From: Helianthus annuus
Lineage: Eukaryota > Streptophyta > Magnoliopsida > Asterales > Asteraceae
Direction: 5' to 3'
Length of the DNA: 64,000 nt
Assembly (NCBI RefSeq): GCF_002127325.2
Contig: NC_035441.2
Location: forward strand, 48,364,663 to 48,428,662
The translations under genes and the position numbers were made by a program. Shown in pieces: positions 37,784 to 47,480 of this stretch; the stretch's first letter is position 1, and each line of letters starts with the position of its first letter. Below the pieces are notes generated by a model, which was not told the origin of the DNA, did no database searches, and saw only the letters and a program-made list of their open reading frames with translations.

Positions 37784-38883
37784 TTTTAATTAAATATTAA
37801 TAAAATAATAACGTTTTTGCTTGTTGAAAATAAAACGGATATTGAAAGACGTCGCCTACCAAAAAGATTTTCTGTTTAAAATTTTATTTTCGGGCAAATG
37901 GACTTACGAAAATGAAAATTTTAGGGGGGATATTCAGAAAATCCTTGAAACAGGATGCTTATGTCAGACTCCTGCTAGAGGAAGTGATAGAAAATTGCTA
38001 ACACTTTGTCATTTCTTTGAAACAGAATACAATATACAATCAGGGTACCAAGCAACGATGTGTCGGTAGATTCAGCAATACCGACGAGTAAACTGCTGGT
38101 AGAGAGCCGAACATAACGTCTACACAAGAATTCTGGCTTTTCTCAGGCATTACGCACCTCAGTGGGTAACACGTTGCGGCATATGGCTTAATGGTCTTGA
38201 ATCTTGCGTTGACGGATTGCCAAAATCTGAGATTTCGGGTCTTTATATTGGGATTTCATTCGGAGGATATCATAGTTGCTCTTCTGCTGTACGGTGGTAC
38301 TGACCTAGACGCAAATGCTATGATATTCTCTTAAATATCATAGCATTTGCGTCTAGGTCAGTACCACCGTACAGCAGAAGAGCAACTATGATATCCTCCG
38401 AATGAAATCCCAATATAAAGACCCGAAATCTCAGATTTTGGCAATCCGTCAACGCAAGATTCAAGACCATTAAGCCATATGCCGCAACGTGTTACCCACT
38501 GAGGTGCGTAATGCCTGAGAAAAGCCAGAATTCTTGTGTAGACGTTATGTTCGGCTCTCTACCAGCAGTTTACTCGTCGGTATTGCTAAATCTACCGACA
38601 CATCGTTGCTTGGTACCCTGATTGTATATTGTATTCTGTTTCAAAGAAATGACAAAGTGTTAGCAATTTTCTATCACTTCCTCTAGCAGGAGTCTGACAT
38701 AAGCATCCTGTTTCAAGGATTTTCTGAATATCCCCCCTAAAATTTTCATTTTCGTAAGTCCATTTGCCCCAAAATAAAATTTTAAACAGAAAATCTTTTT
38801 GGTAGGCGACGTCTTTCAATATCCGTTTTATTTTCAACAAGCAAAAACGTTATTATTTTATTAATATTTAATTAAAAAGTTTT
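37778..38883. repeat. Large inverted repeat with 550-bp arms
   Basis: The left arm is 37778-38327, the right arm 38334-38883, and the loop is only 6 bp (CTCTTA). I found two mismatches between the arms. Neither arm codes for anything recognisable; mirrored 82-codon frames occur in both. Transcription from the LTR would give a long double-stranded hairpin RNA. Confidence 0.92.
37922..37934 (+). other. Internal polypurine tract copy
   Basis: TAGGGGGGATATT lies about 190 bp after the pol stop and is identical over 13 bp to the tract before the 3' LTR (43973-43987). It may be the original pol-proximal tract, or serve as a second priming site. Confidence 0.6.
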
Positions 38884-38889
38884 GATACC

Positions 38890-39293
38890 ATATTCAGAAA
38901 ATCCTTGAAACAGGATGCTTATGTCAGACTCCTGCTAGAGGAAGTGATAGAAAATTGCTAACACTTTGTCATTTCTTTGAAACAGAATACAATATACAAT
39001 CAGGGTACCAAGCAACGATGTGTCGGTAGATTCAGCAATACCGACGAGTAAACTGCTGGTAGAGAGCCGAACATAACGTCTACACAAGAATTCTGGCTTT
39101 TCTCAGGCATTACGCACCTCAGTGGGTAACACGTTGCGGCATATGGCTTAATGGTCTTGAATCTTGCGTTGACGGATTGCCAAAATCTGAGATTTCGGGT
39201 CTTTATATTGGGATTTCATTCGGAGGATATCATAGTTGCTCTTCTGCTGTACGGTGGTACTGACCTAGACGCAAATGCTATGATATTCTCTTA
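38890..39293 (+). repeat. Third copy of the inverted-repeat arm (404 bp, direct)
   Basis: This is a direct copy of 37930-38333, beginning just downstream of the internal polypurine tract of the left arm, and I see no difference between the two. Confidence 0.9.
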
Positions 39294-39305
39294 TTAATAA
39301 GTGCC

Positions 39306-39346
<41 letters not shown>

Positions 39347-39570
39347 GGCCAAACCCTGTATAATAAGCGCCATTATTGGCCAAAATTCATAATAAGTGCC
39401 ATCTTTGGCCAAATTCTCTGATAGATCAGTAGGCAACTCTGCTGTACGGTAGTACTGACCTGTTCGCCGAACCATCTATCTTAACCCTCGATAGTTCCTG
39501 GAATCTCTGTTGTACGAAAGTACAGACCTGATCTCCGTTCTATCGTTGAAGAGAATGAATTCAATATACT
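39294..39570 (+). repeat. Short degenerate repeats downstream of the arms
   Basis: Three copies of an ATAATAAGTGCCAT..TTGGCCAAA unit (39294-39418) flank the second A run. Two copies of a CTGTACG..AGTAC..GACCTG unit follow (39436 and 39505), related to the GTACGGTGGTACTGACCT word in the arms. Confidence 0.55.
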
Positions 39571-40080
39571 CACCCGTTATGAGGAATCTTTGTGCATACC
39601 TTGATCGCGGGGGTATGTCCTGATGTGGGACTCACGAGGGCGTAATGATTCTATTTTCAATAGCTTGTGTGGGGGCCATCGAAGACTTGTCAAAATTACC
39701 GAAAACATGATAAAACACGCTCTCCGAAGGTACGTTGAAAGAAGGATGCATGGATTTAAGCGGACAAACATACTGACAGTTTTTCTTGTGCCCTGGTTAG
39801 TAATATAATAGTAATAATATATAAAGAATGTGGCAAGTGTTGGCAGTATGATCTTCTGCAGGTAAGTTCGGTAAGCGTCAGTCATTTCAAGAAAATCTGA
39901 ATTAAATGAATCCTCGCAATGCAAGAAAGTTGAAGTTCGGAGTCAAAATGGGCCAAATTTTAGCATCACTGTAAATATTCCAACATAAACAAGCTTTCAA
40001 ACATAAACGGGCACGTTTTTTCGAGAACGTTTGAAATCCTCAAGCAAAAACCAAAATTTTTGAAACTATATATAAGCCGG
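39571..40080 (+). other. Non-coding region between the repeats and the internal promoter of Cop-4
   Basis: No conserved frame, RNA gene or inserted element is recognisable here. Confidence 0.4.
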
Positions 40081-40092
40081 CGAAGATAAGAT

Positions 40093-40145
40093 ACCAGCGA
40101 ACATATAAGTTCGCTGGTTACTTTTTGACCGTACCTTTATATACC
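40093..40145 (+). promoter_or_regulatory. Putative internal promoter of the Cop-4 accessory gene
   Basis: A 26-bp palindrome-like element with arms ACCAGCGAAC and GTTCGCTGGT (40093-40118) is followed about 19 bp later by TTTATATACC. The LTR promoter has the same order, the same palindrome length and shared bases (AAGATACCAGC and GCTGGTTA). It therefore looks like a diverged copy of the LTR core promoter, placed in front of the accessory gene. Confidence 0.6.
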
Positions 40146-40274
40146 TCTTTAACCGTCCTTTTTCAAATTTTTACTCCATCACTTTCATCGCCGGTGTTAA
40201 TACTTCACATTCTCGATCATCATCTATCTTCCAAAATCATCAACACAAGTTTCCATTCAATCAAAGAATTTCAG

Positions 40275-41167
40275 GTGTGTTTTACTTGATCAGTTTATAG
40301 TTCATTGTTTAAATGATTACATGTTTAAATCTCAGTTCATGACAAACTTCATAAGATTGTTAATGTTTGGGTGGTTCTTGTGGGGTGGTTAAGTTTGTCA
40401 TTGAAGAATCGATTGTGTGGATTGTTGGTTTTTGTTTAGACATATGCATATTCATGGTCAGATTCTTATTTATCGTATGTTCTTGTTTCATCCATTGTAT
40501 ATATAATCTGATCTAAGGGTAAATAAAAGAATACATTGAACATAATCAGTTAAAGGGTTTTGAAAGGGTTTTTCAAGAAAACGTTGAACACAGCGATGAA
40601 TACAGCGATGTTAGCGATTTTAAGGGAAATCCAAAAGTCTCGAACGCGAGTTCGAGCAATCAGCGAGCGGTTTAATTCGCTCGGATAGCGATCAAATTCG
40701 CTACTCTCGCTGTTCAATCATTTCCGGTAATGAGACGCTGTCTTCGCTATGTTCGCTAGCGAAGAATTGACTTGAAATCACAATTGATCCACCAGCGAAC
40801 ATAGCGAATATATCAGATGTGTTGGCGAAGTCATCGTGGATATCAAGTCTTGAACGCGAGTTCAAGCACCGAGTCATTGATCTAATTCGCCCGGATGGCG
40901 AGATAGATCATGATCTTCGCTGTCAGATCAGTTCCGGGTCAAAAACCTTGTTTTCGTTAAATTCGCCAGCGAATTTGGCTTATCTATCCGGTAATCTGTG
41001 TATATGGCCATCATTAGCGATGAAACAATCTGATCTGGTAGCGAAGTTATTGTATATATTCATTTTTTTGATTTCTTTTTAAATTATATATGTCTTATGT
41101 AAATTCTTGTCTCGTACAAAGTTTATCCGGTATCCGCACACTCTAACTTGCTTCGTTCTCTGTGCAG
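40275..41167 (+). other. Predicted 5' UTR intron of the Cop-4 accessory gene
   Basis: The donor TTTCAG|GTGTGT is at 40275. The acceptor is a pyrimidine-rich CTTCGTTCTCTGTGCAG| at 41167, one base before the ATG at 41169. Length is 893 bp. The interior has a duplicated segment (about 40636-40735 and 40845-40940, sharing GAACGCGAGTTC and TTCGC words). Many U-rich stretches favour splicing. No transcript evidence is available here. Confidence 0.55.
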
Positions 41168-41168
41168 A

Positions 41169-43952
41169 ATGGTGAAAGTGCTCGAATGGGATAAAACCCT
41201 CAAGCATAACCAGAGCATAAATCTCGATCAAGTACCAACTGACTTCGAAGATGTATCGAAATGGGTTCGCAATACCAGAATTGGTCATGCAGTAGAGACT
41301 TCCGTTCCTGTCTATCCTCTTCACATTCGAGAATTCTGGGAAAACGTAAAGCTGGAGTCAATAAACAACAAACCAGGAATCTCTTCAACAGTACGCAACA
41401 AAAGAGTGGAAGTGACAGAGGAAAGGGTATGTAAAGTTCTGAAGCTCAAAGACAACAGTAATGAACCACAAAGCATGAGTCAAGACGATATTCTTGACGG
41501 TTTCAAAGGAATGGGATATGCAGGGGATTTTAGAAATAAGAAGGAGATTAAAAGGGGCGGTCTAACTCAGGATTGGAGGTTTATTGTTTATGTAATTTCG
41601 ACAAGTCTAGCACATCGAAAAGGCGGGTTTGATGGCTTAAATTTGGAATGGTCTGCAGCTATGCTGAGCCTATGCACAAATCAAAAATTCAATCTCTCTG
41701 GATTAATTTTCAATTATATGAGAGAAAATGCAAATGGAGCGACTTGGGCGATGTATCCGAGATTTATTCAAATGCTCATAAATGATCAGCACAAAGACCT
41801 CCCCAATGACGGAAATACCTACAAATTCCACGTGCCCACAAGTAGACAATATACTGAAATCAAAACCAACGAATGGGTTTTGTTGCACGACTGGATGTAC
41901 AGAGCTGAAAGACTACCCATCGTGAAAGCTGCATATCAGAGGTACAAAGAAGGGGTCAAAGCTAAACAACAGAAAGCAGCACAAGCACAGGCCGAAGCAG
42001 CCGCCAAAGAAGGAAGTAGCAAAGAAAAACGAAAGGGCAAGCAACCTGCAGATGAAGAACCTCCTAAGAAGAAAAAGACAACAGGAGGTTCTGAACGTTT
42101 AATGAGTTCTGCAATCAGGGCGGCACAAACTGAAGAGCAACGCAAAAATATTCAAGATCTAAAAGCCATGCATGTAATGCAGGAGAAAGAGAAACGAGAA
42201 AAGAGCCTGAAACGTAAAGAAATATCTTCTTCCGAGATGCCCGAAGTAGTTCCTGAAGAAGTTCAAGACCTCAATGATTTCGTTGATCAAATTCTTGTTG
42301 ATCCTGACGAGGCACAAGCAGGCGAAGGTACTTCAAAGGTTTCCCCAGTCAAACCCACCAGAATCTCAAAACCACCCGTTGTTCCTCAAAGACTACGTCC
42401 ATTTCAAGATCTGTATGATAGGCTCATAAAAGACACCGGGCCTTCTGTGGCGAAAGAAATTTGCTTGTTGAAGAATCAAGTCAATGATACAAACATCCTA
42501 AGAGAGAAACTCAAGGATCAAAGAAAGAAAAACAAGGAAATGAAAGAATACATGGCCAAGCAAGCCAAGTTTGTCAGATTTCAACAATCCAGCTTAGAGA
42601 AGCTCTACCGAATGATGAGGGGAATATGTGAAAAAGCAAACATTGAGCCGATGTTTACATTTGATGAAATCTTCGATTTTGAAGCTTTCATTCAAGAAGA
42701 AACGGCTCGAAAAGAAAAAGAAGCCGAAGCGAAGAAAAAGAGATTGGAATCGGTTGACAAGGCATTGGAGGGAAACAAAAGCGACGAAGAGGCAGTAGAT
42801 CGAGAAATTATGCCACCAACCTTCGTTGAATGGGGGCTAGAAGACGAGGTTTTATATGAGCAAGAAGATGGCAAGACTTTCGCTCCTGAACATCCTGAGT
42901 GGTTCAGAAAAGAACGAGAAAAGCTCCCTGATCTGCATCAAGTGATAAAGGTTGTTAAATCGGAAGAGACTGAGAAAATAATAAGCTGGATGTATGACAA
43001 CCTAAGGGGCATGTTCGTTGTAAAGAGACGGGGTGGTGTGATACAATATTTCGCAACTGGGTTTGATCTCTTCTCGCTCCCAAGGTGGGATTTAAGAGAG
43101 CTTGGGCGTCTGAATTTGCTCAACCATGGTGACAGGGGCATCGGAAGAGACTTTGAACGTCTAATTACAAGCGAATGCGACAAGAACTTCCCGAATCATG
43201 CCCCACAGCGCCCAAGACGCCGAGTGTCCAAAACTACGTTTGATCCAGTAAAAGGCAAGGGAAAGGTGACGTGGGTTGTTAACCCTGCTAAAGTAGTCAC
43301 CAGAGTCAAGCTTCCGGAAGAAATCCCTGTGGCACTTAAGGATTTCAAGAAATGGTTCTACGACAGTCAGACCGGTGAAGCTGTGATAAGATCGAACGAC
43401 AATGTTGATATTCGAATACTGGATCCTATGGATGTATTTCAATTCGGACTCTCTGATCTCACCATGCTAAATGCTAGTCGTATCAATGTCGGAGCTGGAA
43501 ACGCAAATCTTGAAGAGGCAGCACTGTTTCAGCGTGCAGTGGAGCGTGCCTGGAGACTAAAAAGGGAGATGCTCGACATGGTAGACAAAATACAGAAGCG
43601 AAAAGAAAAAGAGCAGAAAAAGAAAGAAGGTCGAAGGAAAAAGAGACACGAGAAAACCATGGAAGGACGCTCGGCCTCAATTGCAGATCCACCCACCACC
43701 GACTCTCAACCCATACCAACACCTCCGGCCTCATCCACATATGAGGCCGCTAAGGAGGACCCAAAATCAAGTGAAGCTGTCATTAATCAGGAATCTCCGG
43801 TAGCATCTACGGAGGTTGTCGCACCACCAGAATCGATCGTTGTGGAAGTAAATCCCACCGAGCCAGAGAAACAAACTACAGAAGATCCAGTGGTTACAAC
43901 AGAAGATCCAGCGGTTTCTACTGAAGATCCAAAGATTACCGCAGAAGAATGA
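41169..43952 (+). CDS. Accessory protein of Cop-4 (927 aa), intact
   Basis: The ATG at 41169 (MVKVLEWDKTLKHNQ) is the first after a predicted splice acceptor, and the frame is open to TGA at 43950-43952. Residues 1 to about 250 look globular, with PLHIREFWENVKLE and GLTQDWRFIVYVISTSLAHR, which resemble proteins repeatedly seen in Asteraceae LTR elements (some database names, such as longin-like, are doubtful). About 260-400 is Lys/Glu-rich and disordered. About 440-500 is a probable coiled coil. A second globular part, about 540-760, includes SWMYDNLRGMFVVKRRGG and LPRWDLRELGRLNLLN. Next is a very basic helix rich in KRKEKEQKKKEGRRKKR that may be a nuclear signal. The tail has TEDP repeats. 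I see no catalytic motif, signal peptide or membrane span. Function unknown. Confidence 0.85.
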   Translation: MVKVLEWDKTLKHNQSINLDQVPTDFEDVSKWVRNTRIGHAVETSVPVYPLHIREFWENVKLESINNKPGISSTVRNKRVEVTEERVCKVLKLKDNSNEPQSMSQDDILDGFKGMGYAGDFRNKKEIKRGGLTQDWRFIVYVISTSLAHRKGGFDGLNLEWSAAMLSLCTNQKFNLSGLIFNYMRENANGATWAMYPRFIQMLINDQHKDLPNDGNTYKFHVPTSRQYTEIKTNEWVLLHDWMYRAERLPIVKAAYQRYKEGVKAKQQKAAQAQAEAAAKEGSSKEKRKGKQPADEEPPKKKKTTGGSERLMSSAIRAAQTEEQRKNIQDLKAMHVMQEKEKREKSLKRKEISSSEMPEVVPEEVQDLNDFVDQILVDPDEAQAGEGTSKVSPVKPTRISKPPVVPQRLRPFQDLYDRLIKDTGPSVAKEICLLKNQVNDTNILREKLKDQRKKNKEMKEYMAKQAKFVRFQQSSLEKLYRMMRGICEKANIEPMFTFDEIFDFEAFIQEETARKEKEAEAKKKRLESVDKALEGNKSDEEAVDREIMPPTFVEWGLEDEVLYEQEDGKTFAPEHPEWFRKEREKLPDLHQVIKVVKSEETEKIISWMYDNLRGMFVVKRRGGVIQYFATGFDLFSLPRWDLRELGRLNLLNHGDRGIGRDFERLITSECDKNFPNHAPQRPRRRVSKTTFDPVKGKGKVTWVVNPAKVVTRVKLPEEIPVALKDFKKWFYDSQTGEAVIRSNDNVDIRILDPMDVFQFGLSDLTMLNASRINVGAGNANLEEAALFQRAVERAWRLKREMLDMVDKIQKRKEKEQKKKEGRRKKRHEKTMEGRSASIADPPTTDSQPIPTPPASSTYEAAKEDPKSSEAVINQESPVASTEVVAPPESIVVEVNPTEPEKQTTEDPVVTTEDPAVSTEDPKITAEE

Positions 43953-43972
43953 GAAGACAAGCACGCAACGAT

Positions 43973-43985
43973 CTAGGGGGGATAT
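43973..43985 (+). other. Polypurine tract of Cop-4
   Basis: CTAGGGGGGATAT directly precedes the 3' LTR. Confidence 0.85.
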
Positions 43986-44444
43986 TGTTAGAGCATATGA
44001 GATCGTTGGTACTTGTGCTGGATCAGTTTAATTGTAGTTTGTACGCATTTTGAATGTTTAGGGGTTGTTTTTGTAATTATCTAGAAGTAATGTTCCTGAC
44101 CTAGTGTAGTTAAGATACCAGCAAATTTATAAATTTGCTGGTTAGTCAGGACACTAGTATATAAACCCCAAGCATTGTAACATTCTCAAGCTTTTGGCTC
44201 TTGGTGCAATAGAAGTGTTGTTTACATTCTTATTGAGCTTTGATCTGATTTCCAAGGTTGTTTATTGATTATATCTTTCTGTTTGGATTCAATACAACAC
44301 TAGTTGTATTCATCAATCCATTAGCTTCACCTTCATCATCATTCTTGATATTTCTTGACCTTATATAGTTCAAACACTTAATCAATAGGTGTTTTGGACT
44401 AAAACAACCAACCACTGTGATCCGGATACGTTTAGGGATCTACA
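43986..44444 (+). repeat. 3' LTR of Cop-4
   Basis: This 459-bp LTR reads identical to the 5' copy. It is followed by the target duplication TTATA (44445-44449). Confidence 0.95.
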
Positions 44445-45049
44445 TTATAGCTAACACTCGGTTTCTTACCAGTATCCTTCTTCTTTGGCTTGTCATCCTG
44501 AAATGCTTCAAAACCTGCAACAGTTAGGTAAATTCAATCAATAAGATAATCAGAACTAGAATAACTCTGTAATAAGCGTCTGATTCTCTCATTCTCAATT
44601 TTTTCAGTCTCCAACTCTTGTTTCAGCTTGGCACATTCCTCAATGTAAGATTTTATAGCCTTTTGTTTCGTCATTATTGTTGCATTCATCATTGTCAAAG
44701 CGTCTTCTCTCTCAGAATTTGTCTTTTGAAGATCAGTTACTGTTCTGTTCAAAACATCATAAGACTCCTTCACGTAGTTGAGATTGAACAGTAATTGTTC
44801 CTTCATCTTCTCAAGCTCAGCCAACTTCTCATCTTTTGCTGCACACTCTTTGCAAGATTCTAGGCACTTTGAGCAAGGCTTGATGACTTCCACAATTTTT
44901 TCTACTTCAATAATCTTTTCAGATTCAACAACTTTTTCAGCTTCAGTCACCTTATCTGTTTCACCAGCCTCCTCAGCAACAATTTTAACCTCTTCATTTT
45001 GTATAATATTTTCAGACTTCATTTGCTTTTGTTCTTTTGCTGCTCGTCT

Positions 45050-47385
45050 TGTCACACCCCCAAAATCCACCTGCGGATAACACCCGCTTCGAGGGCGTGA
45101 CTGACCAGGATCCAGCCACCAATTATACTGAATGATTAAAATTGATAACAAAAGTAATACTTACTAACCATAAGTTTAGCAATTATCAAGTTCAGAGTTT
45201 AAAGTTTTAAGTTCAAACGGTAATAAGTAGCGGAAGCATAAGTAAGACAGTTTAAACAAGGTTCATAGTTCAAAATAAGGTAGCACCCAACACACGGGTG
45301 GACAGACACTACTCGTTCCCAAGCAGCAAGCTCCTTCGTCACTGGTTACCTGCAAAGCATGCAGTAAGGGGTCAACAATAATGCTGAGTGAGTTCACTAG
45401 TTGTCCAGTTTTAATTACCAAAAACTTGTTTCACCAGTTAATTTATCCGTTTATACATGCCATGGGGAGCTACCCCAAAAGTTAGCGACTAAACTGTTTT
45501 TCCAATACCGAACACTAGGTAACCGTTGCGTTTCCGCAGGATGCCCCGATGTCAATGTTCTATCATCATTGACGGATGCCTGAGTACATTAGTTCACGAC
45601 CGATCCCAAACCAGGGCGCGGTGTGAGGCTGGTAAACACCTAAATAGCGCTATCAACTAATAACCCGTTCGCCTGGCCCCGGCGACTAATCGGTATTTGT
45701 AGTAGGGACTTGAGTGATAGCGTTTCGTTTAGTGCCGTTAGTTGCAATCCGTATAAACAGTAATTAACCAAAAGGTTTCCCAATGCCAGGGAAGGAAAAG
45801 TAAGTTTGTTCCCAATAACTAGGGAAGGTATGTAAATGGTATCCCCTTTTTACAAGGGAATAGGGTTGTTTTAGTCTCGTGTCCCAAACCACCGGGACGC
45901 ATGCTTTTAAGTTGTGAACTCACCTTGGGTTGCTCGGTAGGTTTAGGTTACTTGTCAATCACGTTGGTCACCACGTCCTAACATGGTTACCGGTATAGGT
46001 CAGGTTCGGTGTACAAGCATTCACATAACAATCTAAACACATACTGGCACGTAACATGCATACAAGTAAACGGTCATGGGGTTATTGGGCCGGCCTAAAC
46101 ATTTAAGCAGTCAACAGCAACACATAATCCAGTCAACAGATAGCCCAAGTCAAACACATTATGGCCCAATAACCAAAATGGACAGCCCAGTCGCAACCAG
46201 ACGGTCTCGAGTCGCAACCAGGAGGTTTCGGGTTGTCACGCTGTGGTTGCGAGTCGCAACCGTGGTCTCGAGTTGTCACGTTGGGGTTGCGAGTCGCAAC
46301 CGTCGTAGTCTCGAGTCGCATCATGTGGTTTCGAGTTGTCACGCTTTGGTTGCGAGTCGCAACGGTGTGGTCTCGAGTCGTAATGCCGTGGTTGCGAGTC
46401 GGAAACTGTCCCTTTCATGTACACGTGATGATGCAGATATGACAGTCCAATTTGTACCAAATAATCAGGCCCAAATCCGGAAATGACCAATAAGGTTTCA
46501 CTAACACTTTTCCTAAACTGCCTATTAGTAAACATAGATCAAACTTTGCCATTTTTAAATCTTCAAACCACATTCAAGAAGTTCATCCTATATTCAAAGT
46601 TTTCTAGGGTTTTCACCTTAACAAAAACATACATTCTTGAACCAAAAATCACATATTTCTAGCAAGAATCGTCACGCAAGAACAAGAAAACATACATTTA
46701 GTGATATTAACATAACTCGGTTGGCCCTAATCATCCTTAAACCATTATTCTATAACCATTTAAGCATGTTAGCAAGTATTCATACATAAGCTTTAACACA
46801 CATAGTTCAACTTCACAAATTACCCAAAAAAATCATGTATAACACTTACTAACCAAGCATTTCTAGTTCATACAACATACATAAATCTCATACACAAAAA
46901 GATAACACTAACCGGTTATGAAAGGAGGGGCCGAAAACAAAGAGAAGAGAACCGAGAAGATGGAGTGTCCGAGTGATGATCTTGACCGAGTTTCTTGTCC
47001 GAGATCCTAGCTTGAACCGAGATTAGGAAGAGATGGAATGTTGTTGGTTTGGGGTTTCTAGTGGGAGAGAAATAGGAGAAGTGTGGGTGTGTGTAAAATG
47101 AAGCAAGTGGGGAAAAGGTTGGGATTTATACAAGGTTCCAACAATAATGCTAAGGGTTTCGGCCCAAACCGGTTACGGCCCAAAGGCCCACTCGAGACCG
47201 AGTGGCCCACTCGCAACCGAGTGGTTGCGAGTCATGGTCTCGGGTCGTGGTCTCGACTCGCATTCATATATATATATTACATTCATACAACACATTATGC
47301 AAATAACGATCACGTTTTCATTTAATAATAATTATGTACACAAAATATTACAAGGTGTTCGTTCGGAAAAACCTAGAGTGTCACA
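45050..47385 (-). repeat. 3' LTR of Gyp-2
   Basis: It pairs with 52387-54723. The right limit at 47385 is set by comparison with the 5' LTR, although a second TGTCACA boundary lies 85 bp further right. A TATA-like TATAAAT on the minus strand near 47125 has GGTTGCGAGT palindromes 60-140 bp upstream of it. Confidence 0.92.
46190..46405. repeat. Array of GGTTGCGAGTCGCAACC palindromes in the Gyp-2 LTR
   Basis: The motif has 8-bp perfect arms around one base and occurs intact several times. It is interleaved with GTCTCGAGT and TTGTCACG words over about 215 bp. The copy in the other LTR is at 53528-53743. Confidence 0.8.
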
Positions 47386-47480
47386 TTATCCCCAAGTTTT
47401 AAGAACTTTCGTCCCGAAAGTTAAGGCAGCCACTGCCAAGCTAGCGTGTTTCAACGGGGTGTCACATCATCCCCCCGTTA
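47386..47480 (-). other. Two successive polypurine tract/LTR boundaries of Gyp-2
   Basis: On the minus strand the stop codon of pol runs directly into AACGGGGGGATGA|TGTGACA, the same boundary that Gyp-1 uses. About 85 bp later a second boundary follows, CTTGGGGATAA|TGTGACA, and only from there does the sequence match the 5' LTR. Both are preceded by a TTTCGGGACGAAA word. The second is the boundary in use. Confidence 0.8.

Larger units (their letters stand above)
36650..44444 (+). mobile_element. Cop-4: young, internally deleted Copia-type element with intact accessory gene
   Basis: It is 7,795 bp with two 459-bp LTRs that I read as identical and a perfect target duplication TTATA (36645-36649 and 44445-44449). 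Internal order is the C-terminal part of Copia pol fused to the 5' LTR, an A-run, a 550-bp inverted repeat pair with a third copy, an internal promoter-like region, a predicted 5' UTR intron, the 927-codon accessory ORF, a polypurine tract and the 3' LTR. Gag, protease, integrase and RT are absent. Identical LTRs mean the insertion is recent, so a helper element must have been active lately. Confidence 0.9.

Noticed and set aside
37821..38069. An 82-codon frame present in both arms of the large inverted repeat
   Set aside because: Its mirrored occurrence follows from the palindrome. The composition and lack of any motif give no support for a gene.
37748..39344. Two poly(A) runs that could mark a SINE, LINE or processed retrogene insertion
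   Set aside because: No target duplication or internal RNA-polymerase-III boxes could be found, and the segment between is explained by inverted and direct copies of Cop-4 sequence. The possibility is not fully closed.
41169..43952. Accessory protein as a normal host gene captured by the element
   Set aside because: Homologous starts occur in two other LTR elements in this window at the same position relative to gag and the 3' LTR, so it is an element gene. An ancient host origin cannot be excluded.
46076..46486. A 136-codon plus-strand frame rich in Arg, Val and Ser, with mirrored frames on the other strand and in the other LTR (53414-53824)
   Set aside because: It is produced by the GGTTGCGAGTCGCAACC array in the Gyp-2 LTR. 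Open frames appear on both strands and have no family resemblance.
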